64,000 nt of DNA, from positions 1-64,000 of the forward strand of contig JAQGOF010000047.1 of the NCBI GenBank assembly GCA_028293745.1. Reading direction: 5' to 3'. Of this stretch, positions 34,386 through 43,900 are shown one piece after another; the stretch's first letter is position 1, and every line of letters begins with the position of its first letter. The notes under the pieces are model-generated. The model searched no databases. It worked only from the letters and a program-made list of their open reading frames with translations, and had not been told where the DNA came from. The position numbers and the translations under genes are program-made. This DNA comes from Gammaproteobacteria bacterium (GTDB taxonomy: Bacteria > Pseudomonadota > Gammaproteobacteria > Steroidobacterales > Steroidobacteraceae).

Positions 34386-34504
34386 AGGAGATTTCCATGT
34401 TGGGGTCAGTGGGTATGGGAAACTTGCAGGCCTGCAGCGTTCGGCGCGCGCATCGTTCAGCCGCACCCGTGCGGGACCTTGTGGACATCGGGGGCGAGCA
34501 GCGC

Positions 34505-36940
34505 TCAGAACGCATTGCCGATCGAGAACTGGAAGATTTCGGTCTGGTCTCCCCAGCGGGTCAGGGTGTCGTGCTGATACTTGAGCGGGATGCCGAGGCT
34601 GAACCGGAACAAACCCAGCGGCGCGAGCCACTGCACGGCGATGCCGGCCGAGGTGCGCATCTGATTGAGATCGAACCCGTACTTGATGACATTGTTTTCC
34701 TTGTCCTTGAAGACCGTATTGCCGAGGAAGAACGCCTGTCCGAAATCGAAAAACAGGCTCGCGCGCAGGCTGCTCGCGAACTTGGACGGCACTGGCAGGA
34801 TCGCCTCGAGCTGGCCGGACAATGCGGCATCGCCACCGTAGGGATTGGCGAGCGAGTCGCGCGGACCGAGCGTCAATTCCCTGAAGCCGCGCACCGAATC
34901 TGGGCCGCCCACGAAGAAGTGCTGGTTCGGCGGCAGGGCCGTGGTGGACCCGAGCGCCGTCCCATAGTTGGCGCGGGTGTTGAACATGAGAGGCACGAAT
35001 GACAGGTACGGCAGGTGAAAGAACTGCTGGTACTGGTAGGCGGCCGTCAAGAATTGCACGGACGTACCGGGGATGGTCGAGGTCACCATCAGGCTGCTCG
35101 TGGTACCCGACGTCGGAAAGAGCGTGCGGTTGCGGCTATCGAAGCTCCACCCGGCAGTGAGTTCGACCATGTCCGCACGCGTGCCCCAAACGGCAGCGGT
35201 CCCGTCGGGCCTGAAGTACGAGTTGCCATTCAGGCGGACCCAGTCCTGAATCTGCTGCGATGTATAAGAGGGCGCGAGGTACTCGGCGTGCTGGCCTGAG
35301 ACACCCAGTCTCACGGCTTGCCACTCCGTGATCGGATAGCTGAAGTCGAGCCCTGCCTGGTAGCTCGTACTGGAAAAGCTCGAGAAGGACGAGGTGAGCT
35401 GGCTTTGGTCCATGTAGGACAAGCTGACCGTACGGCTCAATCCGTCAGTGCTCACGTACGGATCTGTCTGCGAGATGCTGTAGACCTTGCTGTAAGCACC
35501 TCCGCTCAGATTGACGGCGACTCGCTGCCCCGTGCCGAGAAAGTTCGCCTCGGTGAAGTTGCCATTGAGCATAATTTTGTAGGCTTGGGAATAACCGATG
35601 CCACCACTCAATTGCGCGCTGGGACCGTCCTGGACCTTGAAGTTCACGTCGACGAGGTCGGGCGAGCCCGTGACCGGAGTCGTCTCGGAGTCCACCGACT
35701 TCACGTACGGCAAGCGCTGGATGCGCTGCTTCGAGCGCTCGAGCGAGGTGTTGGACAGCCAGCCGCCTTCGAGCTGGCGCATCTCCCGCCGCAGTACCTC
35801 GTCGTTGATTTTGTTCGACCCGGAGAACGTGATATTGCGCACGTAGACGCGATTGCCCGGGTCGATGAAGAAGGTGAGCGACACTTGGTGGGTCGCGTTG
35901 TCCGGCGTGGGCACGGGGTCGGCCTTCGCAAACGCATAGCCGTCCTGGCCCAGGCGGTTTTGAATCAGCTCCTGCGTGGAGGTGATGAGCTTCCGGTTGA
36001 AGGTTTGTCCGGGCTGCACCAGCAGCAGCTTCTGAAGCTCCGACCGCGGCACTACGAACGTGCCCGCCATCTTCACATCGGAGACCTTGAAGACGTCTCC
36101 TTCCGAGATGTTCGCCGTGACGAAAATGTCGTCCTTCTCGGGAGCGATCGCCACCTGGGTTGATTCGATCTGGAAGTTCGCGTAGCCGCGATCCATGTAG
36201 AAGTTGCGCAGTCTTTCCAGGTCCCCCTGCAGGGACTCGCGCGAATAGCGGTCGTCCTGCTTGTACCAGGAGAGCCAGTTCGGGGTCTTCAGCTCGAAGC
36301 TGTCCAGGACCTCCTTCTGCGGATACTGCGTATTGCCCACCACGTTGATCTGCCGGATCTTCGCGCGCTTGCCTTCCGTGATGTCGATCTTGATCTTCAC
36401 GCGATTACCGGATTCCTCCTCAACGTGCGTGTCGACTTTTACAGCGTACTTGCCGCGGCTGAAGTACTGGTCTGTGAGGTATTGCGTGACGTCCTCGAGC
36501 ACCGAGCGGTCGAAAGTCTTACCGGCGGCCAACCCAACGTTGCGCAACGACTTCTGCAGGTCCTCGGTCTTGACGTCCTTGTTGCCAGTGATCTCGAAAC
36601 TCTCGATTGAAGGTCTCTCCAGCACGCTTACGATGAGGTTATTGCCATCGCGCCGTAACTGGACGTCGCGGAAGAAACCGGTCGCATATAGCGCGCGGAT
36701 GGACTCGCGCACGCGCTTGATGTCCAGCGTGTCGCCGATGTTCACCGGCAGATAGTTGTAGACCGTGCCTGCGGACACACGTTGCAGACCGTCGATAGTG
36801 ATGTCGGTAACTTTGAAGTTGGCAGGATCCGTGATGGGTGCATCCTGAGAGCGTGCAGCACTGGCATACAGCGCAAGGACCGCTGTGGCGGGCGCGACGA
36901 GCGTCAAAACGCGACGTACGCGCCAGAAAAGAATGCTCAT
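34505..36940 (-). CDS. bamA: BamA outer-membrane assembly factor
   Basis: An 811-residue Omp85 protein that inserts beta-barrel proteins into the outer membrane. A signal peptide (VLTLVAPATAVLALYASAARSQ) is followed by five POTRA domains (about 40-430), the first reading FKVTDITIDGLQRVSAGTVYNYLPV. A 16-strand barrel follows. The loop-6 motif VRGF is at 683-686, and the chain ends in Phe as outer-membrane proteins do. In most Gammaproteobacteria bamA sits with rseP, skp, lpxD and fabZ; none of these are here. It may therefore be a second copy or a relocated gene. A divergent secretin gene starts 198 bases away. Confidence 0.92.
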   Translation of the reverse strand: MSILFWRVRRVLTLVAPATAVLALYASAARSQDAPITDPANFKVTDITIDGLQRVSAGTVYNYLPVNIGDTLDIKRVRESIRALYATGFFRDVQLRRDGNNLIVSVLERPSIESFEITGNKDVKTEDLQKSLRNVGLAAGKTFDRSVLEDVTQYLTDQYFSRGKYAVKVDTHVEEESGNRVKIKIDITEGKRAKIRQINVVGNTQYPQKEVLDSFELKTPNWLSWYKQDDRYSRESLQGDLERLRNFYMDRGYANFQIESTQVAIAPEKDDIFVTANISEGDVFKVSDVKMAGTFVVPRSELQKLLLVQPGQTFNRKLITSTQELIQNRLGQDGYAFAKADPVPTPDNATHQVSLTFFIDPGNRVYVRNITFSGSNKINDEVLRREMRQLEGGWLSNTSLERSKQRIQRLPYVKSVDSETTPVTGSPDLVDVNFKVQDGPSAQLSGGIGYSQAYKIMLNGNFTEANFLGTGQRVAVNLSGGAYSKVYSISQTDPYVSTDGLSRTVSLSYMDQSQLTSSFSSFSSTSYQAGLDFSYPITEWQAVRLGVSGQHAEYLAPSYTSQQIQDWVRLNGNSYFRPDGTAAVWGTRADMVELTAGWSFDSRNRTLFPTSGTTSSLMVTSTIPGTSVQFLTAAYQYQQFFHLPYLSFVPLMFNTRANYGTALGSTTALPPNQHFFVGGPDSVRGFRELTLGPRDSLANPYGGDAALSGQLEAILPVPSKFASSLRASLFFDFGQAFFLGNTVFKDKENNVIKYGFDLNQMRTSAGIAVQWLAPLGLFRFSLGIPLKYQHDTLTRWGDQTEIFQFSIGNAF

Positions 36941-37081
36941 GTCCGGAAGATGATAGGGTGGTGGCGTCCCCGAAGGTGCTTCCCAGTTGCCACGAGTTTG
37001 TCAGCGAGTGTAACGGGAGGAGACGGGAAAACAGTTAGTTGCGATCCGGCCGCATATTGCATCTGTCCGATGGGAACAGGT

Positions 37082-37093
37082 CTCCCATGGGAG
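37082..37093. promoter_or_regulatory. 12-bp palindrome upstream of the secretin gene
   Basis: CTCCCATGGGAG is a perfect palindrome 46 bases before the secretin ATG, in the bamA-gspD divergent region. It may be an operator or a leader hairpin. Confidence 0.3.
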
Positions 37094-37138
37094 CGTCATA
37101 GACACGCTGTCGCGAGAAGCCAGCGGGCCAGGTGCATT

Positions 37139-39184
37139 ATGATTTGTTACGGAGTCGCCCACATTCGAAGAGGACTTTCGAGCCGCGGCATGCTTGGGAC
37201 CCTCATGCTGCTGCTCGTGTCTGCGGCGGTCCGCGGATCGGAGACGCCGGGCCAATACATCACGCCGAACTTCAAGGATGCTGACCTCACGCAGGTTGCT
37301 GAAGCGGTGAGCGTGGCGACCGGCAAGAACTTCATCGTCGATCCTCGCGTGCGCGGCCAGGTGACGATGTTGTCCTCCACCCCGATGAATCCGGCAGCCT
37401 TCTATGAGGCGTTTCTTGCGATCCTGCAGGTGCACGGGTTCATCGCAGTGCCCGCCGGAAACATCATCAAGGTCCTGCCGGATGCCGATGCACGACAGAT
37501 CCCGTCTCTCGATCTGCCGGGGCGGGTGAGCGCCACTTCCGACGAGATCGTGACGCAAGTGATTGACGTCAAGAACGTGAGTGCCGCGCAACTCGTGCCG
37601 ATTCTAAGGCCGATGATTCCGCAGTACGGCCACCTGGCCGCATATCCCGCCTCGAACATCCTGATCATTTCCGACCGCGCCAGCAACGTAAACCGCATGA
37701 TCCGCATCATTCGCCGTGTGGACCAGGTTGGGGACCAGGACGTAGAGATCGTGCCGCTGCAGAACGCCTCCTCGACGGATACCGTGCGCGTGCTCAACTC
37801 TTTGTTTCAACAAGCGGCGGCGACGGAGGGAGGCGTGGCCGTGAAAGTTGTAGCTGACGAGCGCTCCAACAGTGTGCTGATCAGCGGAGACCAGTCGCGG
37901 AGGTTGCGCATCCGCGCGCTGGTGGCGCATCTGGACACCCCGCTGCAGGCCGGCGGCGACACGCAAGTGCGCTACCTCCACTACGCAGATGCGGACAAGG
38001 TCGCTCCGAAACTCAAAGAGTACATCAGCGGAATTGCGCAGGGGACTCCTGGCGGCGCAGGAGGTGCGCAGGGCAGTCCGCAGGCACAGGCCGAAAAAAA
38101 CGCGGTCGTTCTGTCAGATAAGGCGACGAATTCCCTGATCATCATGGCGCCTCCCAAGATCATGCGCGCGATCACTGAAGTCGTGGACAAGTTGGATATC
38201 CGCCGCGCGCAAGTGCTGGTGGAGGCCGTAATCGTCGAAGTGAACGCGGACAAGACATCCGATCTGGGGGTGAATTGGGCGGCGTGGTCCAATGGGTCGA
38301 ATGGAACCCAGATTCCGGCGGGTGGGTTCATCGAGCCGATCGGCGGCTCTTCGCTCACCGACGTTGCCAGCACTGTCCAGAGCATTGCGAATGGCTCAAC
38401 CAGTTCGACCAGCTCGCTGACCGGCACGACGCTGGCGCTCGGGAAAATATCCGCCAATGGCATCAATTTCGGTGCAATGCTGCGGGCCATCAGCGGCGAC
38501 GCCAGTACCAATGTCGTGGCGACACCGTCGGCGATTACGATGGACAATCAGGAAGCGGAGCTGAAAGTTGCGCAGGAAGTGCCCTTCATTACGGGGCAGT
38601 ACGCAACAACGTCGGGGTCTACTACCAGCACCAGCAGCACCGTAAGTCCGTTTACGACGGTCCAGCGTCAGGAAGTGGGCACCATCCTGAAAGTGACGCC
38701 GCAGATCGCTACAGAGAGCGATTCGGTCATTCTCAAGATCAGTATCGAGAGTTCGAGCGTGGCAGCGACGTCTGTTTCGGCTGTAGACATCACCACCAAT
38801 AAGCGCACAGTTTCCACGAGTGTACTGATCGAGGACGGCGGCATCGTGGTGCTCGGCGGGCTCATTTCGGACAGCGTCACCAAGAGTGAGCAGCGCGTGC
38901 CGTTTCTCGGCAGCCTCCCGCTGATCGGGCTCTTATTCAAGACACGCGATTACAGCAGGACCAAGAACAATCTGATGATCTTCATTCGTCCGAAGATCCT
39001 GCACACGGCCGAGCAGACGGCTATCGAGACCGGCGCAAAGTACAACTATATGCTGGATGAACAACGCAGAGCGGACAAGCGGGACGCCACGCCGCTACTG
39101 CCGGGTGAAAAGCAGCCAACGCTGCCCCCGCTGACGGAAATCCCCGTACCAGATGGCTCAGTAGTTCCAGAGCCATCAAAGTAA
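37139..39184 (+). CDS. gspD: Type II secretion secretin GspD
   Basis: A 681-residue secretin forming the outer-membrane channel of type II secretion. A signal peptide (MLGTLMLLLVSAAVRGS) precedes the N0 domain (FKDADLTQVAEAVSVATGKNFIVDPRVRG). Three N1-N3 domains with NVSAAQLVPILRPMIPQYG-type repeats follow. The secretin domain ends VPFLGSLPLIGLLFKTRDYSRTKNNLMIFIRPKIL. A Pro-rich tail closes the protein. ATG 37139 is preferred, since AGG lies seven bases upstream and the signal peptide follows. An upstream in-frame extension to 36782 has no protein-like features and overlaps bamA. No other gsp genes are adjacent, so the rest of the machine must be elsewhere. Confidence 0.93.
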   Translation: MICYGVAHIRRGLSSRGMLGTLMLLLVSAAVRGSETPGQYITPNFKDADLTQVAEAVSVATGKNFIVDPRVRGQVTMLSSTPMNPAAFYEAFLAILQVHGFIAVPAGNIIKVLPDADARQIPSLDLPGRVSATSDEIVTQVIDVKNVSAAQLVPILRPMIPQYGHLAAYPASNILIISDRASNVNRMIRIIRRVDQVGDQDVEIVPLQNASSTDTVRVLNSLFQQAAATEGGVAVKVVADERSNSVLISGDQSRRLRIRALVAHLDTPLQAGGDTQVRYLHYADADKVAPKLKEYISGIAQGTPGGAGGAQGSPQAQAEKNAVVLSDKATNSLIIMAPPKIMRAITEVVDKLDIRRAQVLVEAVIVEVNADKTSDLGVNWAAWSNGSNGTQIPAGGFIEPIGGSSLTDVASTVQSIANGSTSSTSSLTGTTLALGKISANGINFGAMLRAISGDASTNVVATPSAITMDNQEAELKVAQEVPFITGQYATTSGSTTSTSSTVSPFTTVQRQEVGTILKVTPQIATESDSVILKISIESSSVAATSVSAVDITTNKRTVSTSVLIEDGGIVVLGGLISDSVTKSEQRVPFLGSLPLIGLLFKTRDYSRTKNNLMIFIRPKILHTAEQTAIETGAKYNYMLDEQRRADKRDATPLLPGEKQPTLPPLTEIPVPDGSVVPEPSK

Positions 39185-39222
39185 TCATCGGCTGATTGGA
39201 CGGTTCCGGGTTCGACGCTCTT

Positions 39223-40197
39223 TCACACCATCGCCCTCACGTAGCGCTTTCGATAGTCGGCCGGCGTCACGCCCACGTGACGCGCAAAGGCGCGGCGTAG
39301 TGTGTCGCCGTCGGCAAAGCCACACAGCGCCGCAACCTGCTTGGGTGTGCTTTGGCCGTCCTCCAACAAGCGCCGAGCAGCCGTGACGCGCACGGCTTCC
39401 ACCCACGCCGCCGGTGTGATGCCGACCTCGCTGCGAAAGAGGCGAGCGAAGTGACGGGGACTCAGCTTCATGCGTTTCGCCAGGTTTGTAATGCTGTGGT
39501 CTGCGGCCGGATTGGCTGCGACCCAACGCTGTACCTCCTGAAGCGCAGAGCGGCCGGCCGGAGCCGCTTCACCCTTGCGACTGAACTGCATCTGGCCGCC
39601 CGGCCGTTTGAAGAACATCACGAGTTGTGCCGCGACCCTCATCGCGACGTCGCGCCCGAGATCCTCCTCAACGAGAGCCAGGGCCAGGTCCAATCCCGCT
39701 GTGACGCCGGCTGCAGTCCGCAAGCGACCATCCCTGACATGGATGGCGTCCTCATCAACGATGACTGCAGGATAATGCTGAGCGAGCTGCTGAGCGACCG
39801 CCCAGTGGGTCGTCACACGACGACCATCGATCAGCCCGGTTGCGGCCAAGAGGAAGGCGCCGCTGCAAACTGAACCGTAGCGACGTGCGCGCGGGGCCAC
39901 GCGACGGAGCCACTCGACGGCCCTAATATCAGGTCGAACATCCGCCGCATTGGGGCATCCCGCCACAAGCAAGGTGTCGATATTCATTTCCACAGCATCG
40001 CCCATGACAAGATCCGGCACGAGCCGGACTCCCGACGAACTGCGTATATGACCCCCGGTATTGGCTACGATCACAAGCCGATAGACGTCTTTTCGGGCCT
40101 GCACATTGGCCTCGGCAAATACGTCGAGCGGCCCCGACACATCCAGCAATTGGACACCGGGCATTGCGACGACCGCGATGGTCTTGGGTACCTTCAC
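39223..40197 (-). CDS. GlxA-type regulator (DJ-1/PfpI plus AraC HTH)
   Basis: A 324-residue transcription factor of the GlxA/FtrA family. An N-terminal DJ-1/PfpI-like domain (1-190) carries the elbow Cys C111 in GSVCSGAF. A C-terminal AraC pair of HTH motifs (about 225-320: LAKRMKLSPRHFARLFRSEVGITPAAWVE; VAALCGFADGDTLRRAFARHVGVTPADYRKR) follows. Such proteins usually sense small nitrogenous or redox metabolites. It is divergent from the HD hydrolase gene at 40309 with a 111-base gap, making that gene its likely target. Confidence 0.9.
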   Translation of the reverse strand: MKVPKTIAVVAMPGVQLLDVSGPLDVFAEANVQARKDVYRLVIVANTGGHIRSSSGVRLVPDLVMGDAVEMNIDTLLVAGCPNAADVRPDIRAVEWLRRVAPRARRYGSVCSGAFLLAATGLIDGRRVTTHWAVAQQLAQHYPAVIVDEDAIHVRDGRLRTAAGVTAGLDLALALVEEDLGRDVAMRVAAQLVMFFKRPGGQMQFSRKGEAAPAGRSALQEVQRWVAANPAADHSITNLAKRMKLSPRHFARLFRSEVGITPAAWVEAVRVTAARRLLEDGQSTPKQVAALCGFADGDTLRRAFARHVGVTPADYRKRYVRAMV

Positions 40198-40308
40198 CGG
40201 CTCTCCACGTCCGCTTGGGACGGTTTTGGCAGAAAATGCCGTTAAACAGCAATTGCGGACAGACTAGGCGGCGCCTATCATTTTGTCCAACACTGGCAGG
40301 AGATTCCG

Positions 40309-40950
40309 ATGACATTGACAGTACAAGGCGTGAGCGTTCCCGACAGCAAGCTTGCCCGAGAGATAACCGAGCTGGTCCGCGATACGGTATCGCCGTTGCT
40401 CTTCCATCACTCGAGCCGGGTTTATTATTTCGGCGCGCTGGCCGGAAAGCACCGGAACTTGAGCTTCGACCCGGAGCTGCTGTATGCGGGAGCGATGTTC
40501 CATGACATGGGACTTACCCCAAAGCACAGTAGTGCCGACGAGCGCTTCGAGGTCGACGGCGCGAACGCAGCCCGCGAGTTTTTGCGCAGCCGCCGCATCC
40601 CTCAAGCGGATGTTGACACAGTTTGGACGGCGATCGCGTTGCACACGACGCCCGGCATTCCACGACACATGCATCCTGTTGTCGCTTTGGTTACGGCCGG
40701 TGTCGAGATGGATGTGCTCGGCCTGACCTATCCCGAGTACAGCGCCGCCGAGCGAAATGCGGTCGTCGGTGCGCATCCGCGCAGTACTCACTTCAAGGAA
40801 GACATCATCCAGGCCTTCTATGACGGCATCAAGCGCAAGCCGGATACGACGTTCGGCAACGTCAAGGCCGACGTTCTTGCGGACAAGGACGCGACCTTCG
40901 AGCGTGGCAACTTCTGCAGCGTGATCCGCGGATCGGCCTGGCCGGCATGA
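40309..40950 (+). CDS. HD-domain hydrolase
   Basis: A 213-residue HD-superfamily protein. Metal ligands are visible as H33/H34, H65-D66 in MFHDMGLTP and H112/H113-type His in IALHTTPGI. The PRHMHPVVALVTAGVEMDVLGL segment recalls cyanamide hydratase-like and related HD proteins. The reaction is unknown; candidates are hydration of a nitrile-like substrate or phosphohydrolysis. It is divergent from a GlxA-type regulator, which supports a small inducible detoxification unit. Its stop is 19 bases from the 3' end of the convergent giant kinase gene. Confidence 0.82.
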   Translation: MTLTVQGVSVPDSKLAREITELVRDTVSPLLFHHSSRVYYFGALAGKHRNLSFDPELLYAGAMFHDMGLTPKHSSADERFEVDGANAAREFLRSRRIPQADVDTVWTAIALHTTPGIPRHMHPVVALVTAGVEMDVLGLTYPEYSAAERNAVVGAHPRSTHFKEDIIQAFYDGIKRKPDTTFGNVKADVLADKDATFERGNFCSVIRGSAWPA

Positions 40951-40966
40951 TGTGGTATTCCACTCG

Positions 40967-40984
40967 AGTTACAGTTGTAACTGT
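40967..40984. repeat. 18-bp palindromic repeat, left copy
   Basis: AGTTACAGTTGTAACTGT, identical to 47524-47541. Its core AGTTACA-GT-TGTAACT is a 7-bp inverted repeat and contains TACANNTGTA, the pattern bound by BlaI/MecI/CopY-type repressors. It overlaps the stop codon of the giant kinase gene. Confidence 0.6.
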
Positions 40985-43900
40985 TCTGGGCGAGGCAGCG
41001 CGCACGCAACCCGTTCAGCAAGCTCGCGGCGGACAAGCGGTTTGCTGGCCACATCGATGATCCCTGCGGCCTGCGCGCGTTCGCTCAACTGCGCGCCACT
41101 GTAACCGCTCATGAGAATGACGGAAATATCTGGCCGCAACTGCCGGATCTCGCGCGCAAGCTCGGTCCCCGTGAGATCGGGCATCGTCTCGTCGGTCAGC
41201 ACGAGATCGAAGCGTTTCGGGTCCGCGCGAAACGCCTGCAACGCGGCGACGCTCGAATCAAAACCCACCGGCTCGTAGCCAAGGCCCGCAAGCGTCTCTT
41301 CGGCGAGCGCGACCAGCGTGCGCTCGTCGTCCACGATCATCACGGTCTCGCCGTGGCCCCGCGGCACCTCGCCCGCGGGCTCGGCCACGAGCCTTGGCGT
41401 CTCGCCAGTGGCCGGCAGCCAGATCGTGAACGTGGTTCCCGCGCCTGCCTGCGTCGCCACATCGATGACTCCGTCGAAGTCGGCGACGATGCCGTGCACC
41501 AGCGCAAGGCCAAGGCCCGTGCCGTCGCCAACACGTTTGGTGGTGAAGAACGGATCGAACATGCGTTCAAGCACCGCGGGCGGGATGCCGGTGCCGGTAT
41601 CGCTGACTGAGAGCCGCACATAGCGAGCGGTGCAGAGCGTGCCGTGCGAAAGTAAGCGGCGCTCGTCCACCGTTACGCGATCAAGCGCTACGGTGAGTAC
41701 GCCGCCTTGCTCCATTGCCCGCACCGCATTCGTACAGAGGTTCATGGTGACCTGGTGGAACTGCGTCGCGTCGCACAACACCGCCGCATCGACCGCGTCG
41801 AGTCGCCTCTCGAGGCGCACGTCAGCGGGGAGGGACGCTGCGAGCAGTTCGAGTGTTTCTTCCACGACCGACTGCAGGTACACCGGCACGCGCTCGCCCG
41901 TCCCGCTGTGGCTGAAAGCGAGGATGCGCTCGACGAGCGCCTTCCCACGCGTGCCAGCCTGCATGACCTGACCGATCTGGTGGCTCATGGCTCCGCCTTC
42001 ACCCAGGTTGTTCTGCACGAGCTCGCCGTAACCGAGGATCGCGCCGAGGATGTTGTTGAAGTCGTGCGCGATGCCACTGGCGAGTCGCCCGATCGCCTCC
42101 ATTTTTGCCGCTTGCTGTAGCTGCTGCTGCATCTTCTCGCGCTCGCACTCCTGCACTCGTTGCGCTTCCTCGGCGCGTTTGCGCTGGGTGATGTCCATCA
42201 CCGCCCCGACAAACTCGACATCGCCCGACCGGTTCACCAAGGCACGGGCCACCACCCGTAGATGCTTGACCGAACCATCGAGCATCAGGAACCGATGCTC
42301 GAGATCAAAATCCTTCTTTTCGTGTCGTGCGCGATCGAGCGTTTGTTCAAGGAAATCTTTGTCTTCCGGATGTGTTTGTTGAACTATTTGCGCGAGGTCG
42401 GGTGGATTCGCCTGGTCAAATTCAAAGATCCGAAAGGTCTCCGCCGACAAGTAGATCTCATCGGTTGCCGCATTCCAACCGAAACTGCCCGTGTGGCTCA
42501 CGGTCTGCGCTTCAGCCAGGTAGGCCTCGCTCCGCCGCAGGGCCTCTTCGGCGCGCCGACGCTCGCTGTTCTCCTGCTGCAGGTCCGTATAGAGGTAAGC
42601 GTTCTCCAGCGAGACCGCCGCCTGAGAGGCGAGCAGCTTCAACACCGCGCTTCGGGCGGGCGTGAACACGCGGGAGGTCAGGTTGTTCTCGAGGTAGAGC
42701 ACGCCGATCAGTGTGGCCTGCTTGATCAGGGGCACGCAGAGAACGGAACGGACGCGATTGCGCCGGATGTACTCATCGGCGGAAAACGCGTTCTGCGCCG
42801 AGGCGTCGTCCAGAATCACGCTCTGCTGTGTTCGCACGACGTAGTGGACGACTGACTCGGGCAGTTCCGCCGCTGAGATGCTTGCGGGACGGAGTCGGAC
42901 CGTGATGGTATCGCGGCTGGTCGTCGCTTCCGCCTCGAGCCGGTGCGTACCACCGTGCGAAACAATCAAGAGCCCCCGTTGCGCTCCCGCGTGCTCGAGC
43001 GCGGTTCGCATGAGCGTGTCGATTAATTTTTCCAGAACGATCTCTCCCGAGACCGCTTGGGAGACTCTCATAACGGTCGTGAGGTCCAGGTGTTCGACCG
43101 AGGCTCCGATTGTGGTCGTCGGACGGGGTGGTGACGCTTCCTGCAGGTACGGGTAGGACTCATCCAGTTGCCGCACCTTGCCGTCGGCCCCCCAACGCAG
43201 ATAGCAGTACCGGGCGTTGCGCAGGTACGACTGGGCGGTGGCTTCGAATCCACGTGCCGCATGGAACCAGGCGGCGAGCTCGCTGGCGAGCCCCTCGTTC
43301 TGGATGAAGCCGTTCTCGCGTGCCAGCCGGATCGCCTCCTCGTAGAGGCGCTCCGTGTCCTGGTCTCGTCCTTCAAGGCGGGCGATCTCGGCCGACACCA
43401 GTGCGTGCTTGTCGCCGAAGGTCGGTGGATAGTTGTCGGCCCACTCGCGCAATTGTTCGCGGTGCGCCGTCAGGAGGTCGCGCGACCGGGCCTGTTCGTC
43501 GGCGGAGGCGCTCTCATAGCACGCCGCCACTGCCAGCGCGCCATAGTAGAAATAATCGAGCAACTCGATCTGGGCGGTTGCGATCAAAAGGAGCGGCTTC
43601 GCCTTGTCCGCTGCCGCGAGAGCCTCGGCGTAGTCGCCCGACAAGAACCGCGCTTTCAGTTTGAGGATCCAGTAAAAGCAGATCATTAAGGTCATTCGGT
43701 CCCCTGTCAGCTGCGCCTCGAAGGTCGCTTGGTCGAACTGCGCGCCGCTGAAGGTGGAGAAGGTCGCGGTCCGGCCCTGCATGGTCAGGATGAAGCGTTG
43801 CTGGCTCCGGATGATGTCCGCGACGTCGCCGTACTTGGCTTCCCGCGCGAAGTCCAACGCGCCCTCGGACTCGCGCCACACCGCGTCGAGTGGATCGTTC

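Noticed and set aside
34386-34631. N-terminal extension of the DUF4397 protein
   Set aside because: Arg/Pro-rich, overlaps bamA, and would bury the signal peptide inside the chain.
36782-37138. N-terminal extension of the secretin
   Set aside because: Overlaps bamA and precedes a proper signal peptide with its own ribosome-binding site.
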